The translations under genes and the position numbers were made by a program. The notes beneath the pieces were generated by a model that searched no databases, had not been told where the DNA came from, and was given only the letters and a program-made list of their open reading frames with translations. Source: JBEBGV01 sp040081265 (GTDB taxonomy: Bacteria; Acidobacteriota; Vicinamibacteria; Vicinamibacterales; UBA2999). From it: a stretch of 64,000 nucleotides of DNA. Positions 16,784-26,220 of the stretch are shown piece after piece. Positions within the stretch are counted from its first letter, which is position 1; each line of letters begins with the position of its first letter. The DNA is taken from assembly GCA_040081265.1 (NCBI GenBank), contig JBEBGV010000012.1:1-64000 (forward strand), written 5' to 3'.

Positions 16784-18568
16784 TCAGCGAATCTCCATCT
16801 GGAACCGTCGGACGGGCCGGTCGAGCCTGGTACAGAGGGCACGGATGTCGTGCTCCACCTGACCGTTGACGGACGGGCTGCTGAGAATCACTTCGTCAAC
16901 ACCGTATTTCTGCATCGTCCGTTCGAGATCGAAGAAGGTTCCACGCACGGGGACTCCGCTGATCCACGTGTTGGCCTTGTGGCCATCGTCGTCGATGAAG
17001 GCGACCGGGTTCATGTTCCAGTGTGCGTTGGCACGCATCTCCCGCACCAGCAGCTGGCCAAATGCGCCCGCCCCGTAGATGAGCACGCGGTTGCTGCGTT
17101 TGCTCTTGGTGGCGGCAACCAGGTTCATCGAGCGGAACGACGCCCGCGTGGCGATGACCGCGATTCCCAGGAGCAGGGCGTCGAGCATGAACACGACCCG
17201 CGAGAACCCTTCGAGGCGATACACATACACTTCGAGCATCACGGCCAGCAGCGATCCGAGCCCGACCCCGCGCGCCACGACGCTGACGTCCCGCAGTCCG
17301 AACGTCTCCCAGGAGCGCTGATACAGCCCCGACACATAGAGCGCCGCGAGTTTGCACGCCAGCACGACGGGCAAAGACGAGGTGAAGTACGGGAGGAAGG
17401 CGTCGAGGCTCTCGCCTTCGAACCGAAGGCGGTACGCGGTGTAGTAGCAGGCGGTGATGAGGACGAGATCGAGCAGCACCTGTCCGGCATGCCACCTGAA
17501 AGCGAGGTCCTTCAGCAAGGGCGCGAATGACGACTTCTGAAGGGCGATGAAGTCCTCGGCGTTGTAGGCCGGCACCCGGGCCAGGTAGATGCCCAGCAGG
17601 GTCATCACGACAGCCAGCACTGCCGCCGCAGGCAGCATCTGCTCGAAGCCGCCGGAGGTCAGCAGATACGCGGTGCCTCCCCCAATCAGGGCGACGAGAT
17701 AGAGGATGCGTACCGCGCTGCGTTCGGAAAATCCCAGCGACGCGAGGCGGTGCGAGACGTGGTCGGTGCCTCCGCGCGTGGCACTCCGTCCAGCCAGGCG
17801 TCGCAGGACGAGGACAAAGCCGGTGTCGAAGAGCGGCACCACGAGCACGATCGCAGCGATCAACGCCGGTTCGATCGGTGCCGACCCGGCGTGAAAGACC
17901 GGGACGAGCGAGATGCCGCCGAGAATCGCGCCGAGGAAGAGGCTCCCGCTGTCGCCCATGAAGAGCCGCGCCCGGCTCCGGTTCCAGTACAGGAACCCGA
18001 GCAGCGCCCCCGCGAACGAAATGAGGAGCACATCCAGCCCGGCGCCGAGCGTGTTGCCGAAGATCAGGGCGAGGAAGACGGCGCCGATGAAGGCAACGCC
18101 GGCGGCCAGCCCGTCCATGTTGTCGAGCAGGTTGAGCGCGTGGCACATCCCTGCGAACCACACGATCGACACGAGCGTCGTCAGGCCCGAGAGGCCGCCT
18201 GGCTGGCTTCGCCCCAGGACGAACACGAGGAGTGCGCCGACCACGAGCGAGGCGACGAGCTTCGCCGTCGGGGACAGCTGAAGCCGATCGTCGAGCACGC
18301 CGATGCCGAACATCGTGATGGCCGCGAGTGGCACCGGCATCCAGGTGTCGAACCACGGCAGGATGTCGGGAAAGAACGCGGCCGGGATACACCCGGCGGC
18401 CGTCGCCAGCACGATCGCCACCCCGCCCATCGTCGGCGTCGGTGCGTTGTGCCAGCGGTCCGGACGTGGCGGCACCACGGCCCCGATGCGCGGCGCCAGC
18501 CGGCGAACGACCCCGCCTGCGGCGACAGCCACAGCGGTCGCGACGGCGAAGACGAGAAGGACGAGCAT
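16784..18568 (-). CDS. WecA-like phosphoglycosyltransferase fused to FlaA1-type N-terminal half
   Basis: 594 residues. Residues 1-335 are a polytopic sugar-1-phosphate transferase of the WecA/MraY group: GVLDDR at 90-95, NLLDNMDG at 146-153, MGDSGS at 204-209 and HVSHRL from H270. This part should load a UDP-sugar phosphate onto undecaprenyl phosphate. Residues 350-485 add four more membrane helices, and 493-594 form a Rossmann CoA-binding-like domain (LIYGAGAFGQLL). The second half matches the N-terminal portion of FlaA1/PglF/WbpM-type dehydratases, but the catalytic SDR domain is missing. The extension may be regulatory or sugar-nucleotide sensing. It is directly abutted by the next upstream gene (18569). 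Confidence 0.85.
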   Translation of the reverse strand: MLVLLVFAVATAVAVAAGGVVRRLAPRIGAVVPPRPDRWHNAPTPTMGGVAIVLATAAGCIPAAFFPDILPWFDTWMPVPLAAITMFGIGVLDDRLQLSPTAKLVASLVVGALLVFVLGRSQPGGLSGLTTLVSIVWFAGMCHALNLLDNMDGLAAGVAFIGAVFLALIFGNTLGAGLDVLLISFAGALLGFLYWNRSRARLFMGDSGSLFLGAILGGISLVPVFHAGSAPIEPALIAAIVLVVPLFDTGFVLVLRRLAGRSATRGGTDHVSHRLASLGFSERSAVRILYLVALIGGGTAYLLTSGGFEQMLPAAAVLAVVMTLLGIYLARVPAYNAEDFIALQKSSFAPLLKDLAFRWHAGQVLLDLVLITACYYTAYRLRFEGESLDAFLPYFTSSLPVVLACKLAALYVSGLYQRSWETFGLRDVSVVARGVGLGSLLAVMLEVYVYRLEGFSRVVFMLDALLLGIAVIATRASFRSMNLVAATKSKRSNRVLIYGAGAFGQLLVREMRANAHWNMNPVAFIDDDGHKANTWISGVPVRGTFFDLERTMQKYGVDEVILSSPSVNGQVEHDIRALCTRLDRPVRRFQMEIR

Positions 18569-20266
18569 CTAGACGGGGCGCGGTTGTTCGGTGAGCACGA
18601 AGGGACCCTTCCCGAGAATGCCGTCACAAATGGTGTCGAGACCACTTGAGGTACCCGGCAGCAACTGCTCGAGCGAGTCCAGCTTGAGGCGGTAGATGGG
18701 ATATCCCGCCTTGGGTTCGATGAACGGCAGCGGAATCATGCGATTGAAGAAGAAATGATAGGCGTAGCGCCGCGCCCGCGTCAGGAGTGCCTGCGGCAGG
18801 CGCTCGGCAAACGGCAGACGATCGAGAATCGTGAAGTATTCCTCGGGGGTTGTTGCGTCGTGCGTGATGCCCTTGTTCCGAATCCAGGCTTCGCCGGCCA
18901 CGATCACCGGCTGGCCGATCGAGCTCAGCTCCACACCCATCTTGGTGCCGTAGATGATCGCGGCATTACAGAGCGACATGAGCGCATAGGTGCTCATCCC
19001 GCTTTCAGGGGGCACAACGATCACGTTGGGCGCCAGCGTCGGGAGGCGTTTGCGAAGCTCGCTCAGGATTGGCTGACGTGACGGCGGGAACCCACTGATC
19101 TCGGCCGGGTGGACTCGAATCAGCAGCTGAAGGTCGGGGCGGGTCGCGAAGTACTGGCAGGTCTGGACCAGCCACTCCAGCATGTTGGGGAAGGCATTGG
19201 CCGGGTAGTGCAGCTGGGCATCCCACGCGACGTTGGTCAGCAGGCCGATCACCGGCTTTGCCCGGTCCAGGCCAACCTGCGTGGCGATGGCGTCGGGATC
19301 CTGGCGTGACGGCCGGTGAAAGACAATCCAGTCGAACAGGCCCTCACGCCGACTGGCCAGGTACTGCATCAGTTCACGATCCTGCGCCTCGCTCAACTCA
19401 AGGCTTTCCCAGTGCTCGCGTGGTTCGCTGAGCAGTGTGTGGTGGTAGGTGTCGTCGTGACTGAAGATGAACCGTCTCTTGCGGTAGGCGACGTTCCAGG
19501 CCGACACACGCACCTTCTCCTGGCGGGCCACTTCTCCGATGACGCCCCACGGCACGTAGATGCCGTGCGTCAGGACTGCAGACGAGAACGTCATGCTCCT
19601 CAGCAGTCGGCGTGTCGCAAATGCCGTGAGCAGCGCGGATTCGAGATATCGCCGCAGGACGGGCTCAGCGTGCGGTTCGGCATCGAGTGAGCCGGTTGCA
19701 AAGAAGCGCAGCGCACCCGCGTGCGCATGCTCGCCGATCGCCATCCCATCCAGCGTGAAGTGCTCGATCTGGTCGAAGGGCACCGAGAGCGCGACGCCGC
19801 GGGCGTCCTCGCGCTCGGCAGCCGTCAGCCAGTCACTGTAGCGATGGACCGTAATGCCGAGTTGCCGATACACCTTCTCGGCCGGCCAGGTGCAGTCGCG
19901 GCAGAGATCGCGCTCGGGGCCCGAGCGGACAAATTTCTCGATATCAGGATAGAGCGACGCCTCACACTCGGCACACGCGGTCATGGAGCCGTCGCACAGC
20001 AGGGCGTGCACTTCCGCACCACGCAGTGTCAGCGCCACTGCGAGCGCGCTCTCGAGGGTGACGGCGTGAGCGTAGGAGCCAATGGCACTGGCCATCAGCA
20101 CGCGCGGGCCGCCACGGGATGCGCCGCGCGCGGAGGTCCAGAACGGCTGCTTCGTCGAGAGAATGGTTCGCCAGTCTGGATAGGCGTCGTAGCGGGCGTA
20201 GTACCAGCGACGCGCGAGCCTGGTCGCCCTCCACAGTCCGGGAAAGCGACGGATACCGTGCCTCAT
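18569..20266 (-). CDS. Capsule-type glycosyltransferase-like protein
   Basis: 565 residues, soluble. An N-terminal Rossmann-like half (VLMASAIGSYAHAVTLESAL; LRGAEVHALLCDG) carries an unusual four-Cys patch: CAEC and, about 25 residues later, CRDC. The C-terminal half has LLIRVHPAE and the pair YALMSLCNAAIIYGTKMGVE and GQPVIVAG, the layout of GT-B capsule synthesis proteins. It is a distant relative in plan, not in sequence, of the repeated family B proteins further right. Donor and acceptor are unknown. A 4-bp overlap couples it to the HAD gene. Confidence 0.65.
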   Translation of the reverse strand: MRHGIRRFPGLWRATRLARRWYYARYDAYPDWRTILSTKQPFWTSARGASRGGPRVLMASAIGSYAHAVTLESALAVALTLRGAEVHALLCDGSMTACAECEASLYPDIEKFVRSGPERDLCRDCTWPAEKVYRQLGITVHRYSDWLTAAEREDARGVALSVPFDQIEHFTLDGMAIGEHAHAGALRFFATGSLDAEPHAEPVLRRYLESALLTAFATRRLLRSMTFSSAVLTHGIYVPWGVIGEVARQEKVRVSAWNVAYRKRRFIFSHDDTYHHTLLSEPREHWESLELSEAQDRELMQYLASRREGLFDWIVFHRPSRQDPDAIATQVGLDRAKPVIGLLTNVAWDAQLHYPANAFPNMLEWLVQTCQYFATRPDLQLLIRVHPAEISGFPPSRQPILSELRKRLPTLAPNVIVVPPESGMSTYALMSLCNAAIIYGTKMGVELSSIGQPVIVAGEAWIRNKGITHDATTPEEYFTILDRLPFAERLPQALLTRARRYAYHFFFNRMIPLPFIEPKAGYPIYRLKLDSLEQLLPGTSSGLDTICDGILGKGPFVLTEQPRPV

Positions 20267-20979
20267 CTCGCTTGTGGCGGTGCCCCGTGAATGAGGGGAG
20301 ATCGGTCAGACTCGCGGACCAGGCGCAGGAACTCGGCGGGGGGCGGCAGCGTGGCGAACACGCGCCACGGCGTGTGCTCGGCAAGCTCAGTCTCTGAATA
20401 GCCTCCGGTCGCGACGGCAATGGTACGCGCGCCGATCGCGTTGGCGCAGTGCACGTCATGGGGCGTGTCGCCGATCACGAAGACCCCGTCCTGATCGAAC
20501 TGGCCGCGGTGACGGGCCAGGGCAAGCGCGCGCTCCGCAATCGTCGAGCGATCGCGCGTGTCCTCGGCGAAGCCTCCGTCGGGAAAGTACCCCATCAGGT
20601 CGTAGTGGGTCAGCTTGGCCCGGGCTCCAGCCCGCGTGTTGCCGGTCAGCAGGTAGGACCTGAAGTCGGCGCGATCCTTGAGACTCTCCAGGATCTCCCG
20701 CACGTGCGGGAGTACGGAACCCTGCCTGCTCGGCAACGTCGCCGGGAGCAACGACTCATAGCGTCGAACCAGACGCTCCACCAGCTCAGGGGTGAACTCG
20801 ACACCGAGCATCTCGAAGGTACGTACGGCGATCTGATAGTCGGTGAGCCCTGGAACCCTGATCGACGAAAGTTGAAAGGACCGCCCCGTCTGCTCCAGCA
20901 CGGCCTGCTCCCACGCGGGAACCCCGGCCTTGGCAGTGGTTAGCAGCGTGCCGTCGATATCCCAGAACAGCGTAATCAT
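20263..20979 (-). CDS. HAD phosphatase, candidate nonulosonate 9-phosphatase
   Basis: 238 residues, HAD superfamily with an alpha-helical cap. Motif I is FWDIDGTLL (Asp7, Asp9), motif II LLTGNT, motif III the Lys in RAKLTHYDL, and motif IV VIGDTPHD. It resembles phosphoglycolate phosphatase-like enzymes. Its place at the end of a NeuB/NeuA-like module suggests removal of the phosphate left by a phosphosugar-accepting NeuB homologue, as in Kdn synthesis. This role is inference. It overlaps the transketolase gene by 4 bp. Confidence 0.82.
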   Translation of the reverse strand: MITLFWDIDGTLLTTAKAGVPAWEQAVLEQTGRSFQLSSIRVPGLTDYQIAVRTFEMLGVEFTPELVERLVRRYESLLPATLPSRQGSVLPHVREILESLKDRADFRSYLLTGNTRAGARAKLTHYDLMGYFPDGGFAEDTRDRSTIAERALALARHRGQFDQDGVFVIGDTPHDVHCANAIGARTIAVATGGYSETELAEHTPWRVFATLPPPAEFLRLVRESDRSPLIHGAPPQAR

Positions 20980-22919
20980 GCGACCTGCGGCACGGCGGCG
21001 CGAATGCGGCGGATCAGTCCGTCAACGTCGAGCCCGTGATAGGCCAGCACCTCGTCATTGGTGCCGCACTCGGGCAACTCTTCGACGCCGATTGAGGTGA
21101 CGCGGGCGGCCGGCTCGAGTCCCAGCGTCGCAATGGCTGCCGCGACCATCTCGCCCTGTCCACCGTGCACGTAGTGATTGTCCAGCGTCACGACCGAGCG
21201 CGCCCTGCCGATGACATCACGAAGCCACAACGAGTCGACACGATTGAGCCACGGAAGATTGACGAGACGGACACCGATGCCGTCCTGCGCCAGCGCCTCG
21301 GCGGCATGCCACGCGTTGGCCAGCGGCCACGGTCCGTACGCGAACATGACCACGTCGGCGCCGTCGCGCACCACCCATCCGCGGCCCGGCACCGGGGTGC
21401 CACCCCGGTAGTCGAAGGGCATCGGCCATTTCACCGACACGAGGCGCAGGTAGGCGCTCTCTGCCTGCGCGTCGACAAGATATGTCATCAGCGCGGCGAC
21501 CTCCGCCTCGCTCGACGGCTCGGCCATCACAAGCTTCGGGACAGCGCCGAGCGCGGAGATGTCACGTACGCACTGGTGGGAGTGGCCCGGGCCCCCCGGC
21601 AGAAGGCCGGCCAGCGAGCCGACATAGATGGCCTTGGTCGACTCACTGCACTGGTTGTAGATCTGCTCATTAGGACGAGCGGACAGGAAACACGCAAAGG
21701 AATGCACTACCGGCAGCGCACCACGGTGAGCCATTCCGCACGCCATCGACACCATGTCCTGCTCGGCAATGCCGCATTCGATGAACCGGTCAGGGTAGGC
21801 AGCCGCGAAGTCGAGCAGGCCGCAATCCTTGATGAGGTCTGCGTCGAGGGCCAGCAGGTCGGTGCGACGTGCCGCGAGATCGACGAGCGTCCTTCCGTAC
21901 GCAGCCACCAGATTATCCGTTGAACGTGGCTCGCGTCGCGGGTTGCGTCCGCGGGTGGCTGTCGTGAGGGGGGCCAGGCCCAGCGCAGACAACCTGGCCT
22001 CCGCGGCTGCCCTCAGCTCGGCGAGCCCGTCCAGATACTGCTGCTCCGGCGGCGCGCCTGAGTGGAATAGATACAGAGGACCTGAGGCGAGCGCAGCGGG
22101 CCCTTCCATGAACGACACGCCGCGGCCCTTGACCGTATCAGCGATCACGATCTTCGGCTTGTCCGCCACGGCGTCGCAGGCGCGCAGCGTGCGCTCAAAT
22201 GCGGCCACATCGTGCCCATCGCAGCGGGCCACGTGCCAGCCGAAGCCGCGCAGCTTGGCTTCGATGTCACCCAGATCGTTGACGTCGGACACCCATGTGT
22301 CCGACTGGATCTTGTTGTGATCGATGATGACAACGATCTCGCTGAGCTTCAGGTGAACCGCTGAGGGAAGCGACTCCCAGAACTGCCCTTCCTGCAGCTC
22401 ACCATCCCCGGTGAGCACGAACACGCGGCGAGGTCGACCCAGCGCCCGCCCGGCAAGCGCCATCCCCTTGGCCTTCGAGATCCCCATGCCAAGCGAACCG
22501 GTGTTGGCCTGCACGTAAGGGGTTTCTACATGAGGATGACCAGGCAGTCCGTGGATCCGGCGGAGCTGATGCACCTTGTCTTCGGGCAGCAGGCCGAGGC
22601 CCAGCAGCACCGAGTAGAGGGCCGGCGCGTCGTGACCCTTGGACGAGAAGAAGATGTCGCAGGCGTCTGGTCCCTTGTCGAGGTCGCGCAGCTCGTTGAG
22701 AAACAGCCAGCTCATGATCTCGAGCGAGCTGAAGCTGGTGCCGATGTGGCCTGACCACGCCCCGGCGATCATGTACAGCGCGTTGATTCGGGCCAGCGCC
22801 GCAAACGCCTCGGCCTTCTCGACCGCACCACCGGGTGCCCGCAGCACCCGCTGGAACTCGGCACGCTCGACGTAGTGCAACTCGAGCGCTTCACCCTGGT
22901 CTGTCTGTAGATCACCCAT
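20976..22919 (-). CDS. Transketolase-like enzyme in a glycan module
   Basis: 647 residues, full length with both thiamine-diphosphate halves. GDGELQEGQFWES begins at 171 and HNKIQ at 201 (cofactor binding); the pyrimidine-domain glutamate is in IECGIAEQDMVSMACG near 400. The C-terminal domain is present. House-keeping transketolase moves two-carbon units in the pentose pathway. Here it is embedded 2 bp from a NeuA-like gene and overlaps the HAD gene, so it more likely supplies an unusual aldose for the NeuB-like enzyme of the same module. Some apiose- or branched-sugar pathways also recruit transketolases. The substrate is not readable from sequence. Confidence 0.87.
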   Translation of the reverse strand: MGDLQTDQGEALELHYVERAEFQRVLRAPGGAVEKAEAFAALARINALYMIAGAWSGHIGTSFSSLEIMSWLFLNELRDLDKGPDACDIFFSSKGHDAPALYSVLLGLGLLPEDKVHQLRRIHGLPGHPHVETPYVQANTGSLGMGISKAKGMALAGRALGRPRRVFVLTGDGELQEGQFWESLPSAVHLKLSEIVVIIDHNKIQSDTWVSDVNDLGDIEAKLRGFGWHVARCDGHDVAAFERTLRACDAVADKPKIVIADTVKGRGVSFMEGPAALASGPLYLFHSGAPPEQQYLDGLAELRAAAEARLSALGLAPLTTATRGRNPRREPRSTDNLVAAYGRTLVDLAARRTDLLALDADLIKDCGLLDFAAAYPDRFIECGIAEQDMVSMACGMAHRGALPVVHSFACFLSARPNEQIYNQCSESTKAIYVGSLAGLLPGGPGHSHQCVRDISALGAVPKLVMAEPSSEAEVAALMTYLVDAQAESAYLRLVSVKWPMPFDYRGGTPVPGRGWVVRDGADVVMFAYGPWPLANAWHAAEALAQDGIGVRLVNLPWLNRVDSLWLRDVIGRARSVVTLDNHYVHGGQGEMVAAAIATLGLEPAARVTSIGVEELPECGTNDEVLAYHGLDVDGLIRRIRAAVPQVA

Positions 22920-22921
22920 AG

Positions 22922-23674
22922 CTAACGTTGGTGGAACGGGCGTGCCTGAACGGCAGGCAGCGCGGCCACGTGTTCCTCAATCATGGATTCGGCGAGGGAC
23001 CAGTCCCGGGGATCGTTGATGTCGAACCCCTCGTAGCCCTCGGTCAGAAAAGGCACGATTACCGTGCCGGCGATACTGCGCTGGTCGAGCACGACGCGCG
23101 TCCAGGCGATCTCGAGCGACGCGTTCTGGACGTAGATTTCAGGCAACGCCTGGTACGGCGTGCTGTGCCACGGGCGCTCCGCTGGTCCAAACGGCAGCAA
23201 CGGCAGCATGCGGTTGCCGCGAACCACCCACATCTTGCCCGGGTGCTGCGCGCACTTCTCCACCGCCCTCAGTGAGTCGACGCCCGGCTGGGTCGAAAAG
23301 AGCGCCCAGGCACGACGGATCGTTTCTGCCGTCCTGAACGGGCTGGTCGGACGGAGCAGACTGAATGCCTCCCACGACTGCCCGCGACGCTGCAACTCCC
23401 GCAGCGTGTACTCGAGCCACTCGATGTCAGGCGAGGTATCCCCGGCAAATTCCGCCGGGCGCAGAAACGGGACGTCTGCCCCGTAGTGGCGCGCCACCTC
23501 CGCCACTTCTTCTGAATCGGTGGACACGATGACGCGATCGAAGACCCCGCTGTCGAGCGCCGGCGCGATCGTGTACGCGAGCGTGGGATGGCCAGCCAGC
23601 GGCCGGGTGTTCTTCCCCGGCACGCGCTTGGATCCCTGGCGAGCCGGGATGAGGGCCACAGCGGAGTTGGACAC
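22922..23674 (-). CDS. CMP-nonulosonate cytidylyltransferase (NeuA-like), copy 1
   Basis: 250 residues. The CTP loop LIPARQGSKRVPGKN is at 8-22, followed by VIVSTDSEEVAEVA, LLRPTSPFR and EGYEGFDINDPRDW, all typical of acylneuraminate cytidylyltransferases. It activates a 3-deoxy-2-keto sugar acid as its CMP derivative for transfer. It is the most divergent of the three NeuA-like proteins in the window and belongs with the first NeuB-like gene at 27 kb. Confidence 0.88.
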   Translation of the reverse strand: MSNSAVALIPARQGSKRVPGKNTRPLAGHPTLAYTIAPALDSGVFDRVIVSTDSEEVAEVARHYGADVPFLRPAEFAGDTSPDIEWLEYTLRELQRRGQSWEAFSLLRPTSPFRTAETIRRAWALFSTQPGVDSLRAVEKCAQHPGKMWVVRGNRMLPLLPFGPAERPWHSTPYQALPEIYVQNASLEIAWTRVVLDQRSIAGTVIVPFLTEGYEGFDINDPRDWSLAESMIEEHVAALPAVQARPFHQR

Positions 23675-23692
23675 AGTCAGTTCAGTCCTGCG

Positions 23693-25168
23693 TCAGACGT
23701 GAGCCGGATCATGGTTGATGTACACCGTCTTGAGATCGGAGTACACGTCGATGGCCTGCGTGCCCGCCTCCCGCCACCCGTTGCCCGACTGCTTCAGCCC
23801 GCCAAACGGCATGTGCGGTTCGCTCCCATAGGTGCCGCCATTGACCACCGCCACGCCGGACTGAATGCGTCCGATGAAGGTCATCGCGCGGTTGATGTTC
23901 TGGGTGTGCACGGCCGCGGTGAGCCCGAAGGGCGAGTCGTTGGCGAGGGTGATGGCGTCCTCGAAGTCCTTCACACGATAGAGGATGGTGATCGGTCCGA
24001 ACAGCTCGGTCTTCGAAATGTCGTCGCCGGCGCCGACGTCCTCGATGATGGTGGGCGCCACGAAGTAGCCGCCTTCGTAACCACCACCCGTCAACCGCTG
24101 CCCGCCGGTCAGGACTGTTGCACCCGCCGCCTTCGCGCGCTCGACCGCCCTGAGCATGTTCATCATCTGCTCTTCGTTGATGACTGGACCGTAGTCGTCG
24201 CCATCCCCGGTGCCCACTTTCAGCCGGTTGGTCGCCTCGACGAGCATCTGCTTGAAGCGGTCATAGACGGCGTCGAACACGAGGATGCGGCTGCCGGCCG
24301 CGCACCGCTGACCGGCATTGCTGAATGCCGATCCGATTGCCCACGTCACCGCCTTCCCCAGGTCCGCATCATCGCAGACGATGAAGGGGTTCTTGCCGCC
24401 GAGTTCGAGGCAGACCTTGGCGAGACGCCGGCCCGCGGTCTCGGCGATCCAGCGACCAACCTCGCAGGAGCCCGTGAAGCTGAGGACATCAACACCGGGA
24501 TGTTCGACCAGTGGTGCGCCGGCTTCCTCACCGAAACCGTGGAGAGTGCTGTACACGCCGTCGGGAACGCCGGCCTCGCGCGCCAGTTCCCCAAACGCCC
24601 ATGCCGAAAGCGGGGTGTCCTCTGACGCCTTGAGGATGGCCGAGTTCCCGCACAGCAGCGCCGGAAACGCCTTCCAGGCCACATTGGCGATTGGCGTGTT
24701 CGCAGCGATGATGAGCCCCGCCACTCCGAGCGGCTGCCGAATGACCATCGCCGCCTTGTTCGGCACCGCGCTCGTCGTCGTCGAGCCGTAGAAACGTCGG
24801 CCCTCACCAGCGACGAAGAAGCCCATCTCGATCGCGGCATCGGTCTCGCCGAGTGCGTCTTTCATCGACTTGCCCGTTTCGCGTGCGACGAGTTCGGCAA
24901 TCGACGTGCGATGCTCGCGCATCAGCATCGCGATCTGCCTGAGGATCTCCCCGCGCTTCACCACCGTCAGCGTGGCCCAGGCCGGAGACGCCTGCCGGGC
25001 CAGTTCCACGGCCCGATCGACGTCGGCGGCAGTGGAACGCGCAACCTGGCACAGGACCCGACCGGTCGCGGGATCGTGTTTGGCGAAGGTCCTGCCGTCT
25101 GCAGCAGCGGTCAGAACACCACCCAGGTGGTTGAGAACGGTGGCCGGAAGCGCGAGATTCGTGGACAT
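23693..25168 (-). CDS. NAD(P)-dependent aldehyde dehydrogenase
   Basis: 491 residues, full-length ALDH fold. The catalytic cysteine is C289 in NAGQRCAAG, the general base E255 in LELGGKNP, and FTGSCEVG is the cofactor turn. It ends in the usual GLKQSGNGWREAG region. Family members oxidise aldehydes to acids. In this operon it may make a sugar acid or a C-acyl precursor for the nonulosonate made by the NeuB-like enzyme; a substrate cannot be named. It is 18 bp from the NeuA-like gene and 14 bp from the methyltransferase. Confidence 0.9.
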   Translation of the reverse strand: MSTNLALPATVLNHLGGVLTAAADGRTFAKHDPATGRVLCQVARSTAADVDRAVELARQASPAWATLTVVKRGEILRQIAMLMREHRTSIAELVARETGKSMKDALGETDAAIEMGFFVAGEGRRFYGSTTTSAVPNKAAMVIRQPLGVAGLIIAANTPIANVAWKAFPALLCGNSAILKASEDTPLSAWAFGELAREAGVPDGVYSTLHGFGEEAGAPLVEHPGVDVLSFTGSCEVGRWIAETAGRRLAKVCLELGGKNPFIVCDDADLGKAVTWAIGSAFSNAGQRCAAGSRILVFDAVYDRFKQMLVEATNRLKVGTGDGDDYGPVINEEQMMNMLRAVERAKAAGATVLTGGQRLTGGGYEGGYFVAPTIIEDVGAGDDISKTELFGPITILYRVKDFEDAITLANDSPFGLTAAVHTQNINRAMTFIGRIQSGVAVVNGGTYGSEPHMPFGGLKQSGNGWREAGTQAIDVYSDLKTVYINHDPAHV

Positions 25169-25182
25169 GAGGGAGTTGAGGA

Positions 25183-26220
25183 TCAGTGGAGGCGTCGTAC
25201 GCCCATAGCCCTGGTGGCGACGCGCTTACCAGTGTGACGCACCAGACGCCGGGCCTCGGTCACGCCCGCTGACAGGCGAATGAGTCCGGCCCGTTCGAGC
25301 AGGGGTCGCGACGGCCCGGTCGCGTGAAACGCAGCGAGACTGCGACGTGCGGCGTCGAGCGGCCGCGTTGGCAAAGGCAGCACGTCGTCGGTGCGCGACG
25401 CCAGCAGTCGCAGTCGTTTCTCTCCGCGGCGCCCCCCGTCGACGGGGCCCTCGAGTGGCCGCCAACCCGCACGGGCGAACAGTCCCTCCAGGCACGTGCG
25501 CGTGTAGGCGGTGACGTGGGACCTGTTGATCATGTACTTGTGATCCCGATGTTCCGCCAGCGTATCGAACCTCGGCACGCTGACGAGCAGATACCCGCCC
25601 GGGCGTACCGCGGCTGCGGCCTCTTGAAGCACGTCGAGTGGCCGGGTCAGGTGTTCGAGCACGTGGTGGAAGAGGATCAGATCGAAGGTGCCCTCGCCGG
25701 GAATGGCCTCGAGCCGCTGGTGGCGCTTGAACGCCTCGGCACCGGCCGTCTCTATGCCGAAGGTTGACCAGCCGCAGTCCTGAAGTACGTCGAGGAACTT
25801 GCCGCTCCCGCATCCATAGTCGAGGACCCGTGACCCTGCCGGTGGACGGGTCACATCCAGTTCAGTGCGAATGCCGTCGAACATGTGGCGCCACGATCCG
25901 GCACCAGGGCGACCCACAATCGACTCACCTGCGTGCTCTGCCCGGGTACCGCGTGCGTCGCCCCACCCGCCGTCGGGCCCGTAGGTCTCTGCGAGTTCGT
26001 CGGCGGTCGGCGGCGGGTTCACAAACAGCAGGCCACAGGTTTCGCAGCCATCAACAAAGCCCATCCGACGGCCATCGACCGGCTTCGAAAGCTTGTGGGG
26101 CCACAGGGGAACAAGACGCGACGAACGGCAGGCCGAGCAGGACAGTTGTTCACGAGGCGCACGGTACACGAAGGTTCGACCGGCCCACCTCAGTGCGCCG
26201 GGCAGCCCGCCACTTACCAC
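25183..26220 (-). CDS. Class I methyltransferase with N-terminal zinc ribbon, copy 1
   Basis: 345 residues. Four cysteines (C28, C31, C59, C62, in CSAC and CETC) form an N-terminal zinc-ribbon-like knuckle, then the SAM motif LDYGCGSGKFLD near 138 and LFHHVLEHLTRP. This is the plan of sugar C-methyltransferases and of methyltransferases encoded in O-antigen loci (Methyltransf_13/11 type). It probably methylates a nucleotide sugar of the same module. It shares 7 bp with the SDR gene. Similar zinc-knuckle methyltransferases occur at 36.4, 47.6 and 52.1 kb. Confidence 0.8.
   Translation of the reverse strand: MVSGGLPGALRWAGRTFVYRAPREQLSCSACRSSRLVPLWPHKLSKPVDGRRMGFVDGCETCGLLFVNPPPTADELAETYGPDGGWGDARGTRAEHAGESIVGRPGAGSWRHMFDGIRTELDVTRPPAGSRVLDYGCGSGKFLDVLQDCGWSTFGIETAGAEAFKRHQRLEAIPGEGTFDLILFHHVLEHLTRPLDVLQEAAAAVRPGGYLLVSVPRFDTLAEHRDHKYMINRSHVTAYTRTCLEGLFARAGWRPLEGPVDGGRRGEKRLRLLASRTDDVLPLPTRPLDAARRSLAAFHATGPSRPLLERAGLIRLSAGVTEARRLVRHTGKRVATRAMGVRRLH

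Noticed and set aside
16896..18392. A 498-codon open minus-strand frame inside the WecA-like fusion gene
   Set aside because: It is Arg/Ala/Gly-rich with no hydrophobic periodicity, a usual by-product of high GC; the other frame has all transferase motifs.
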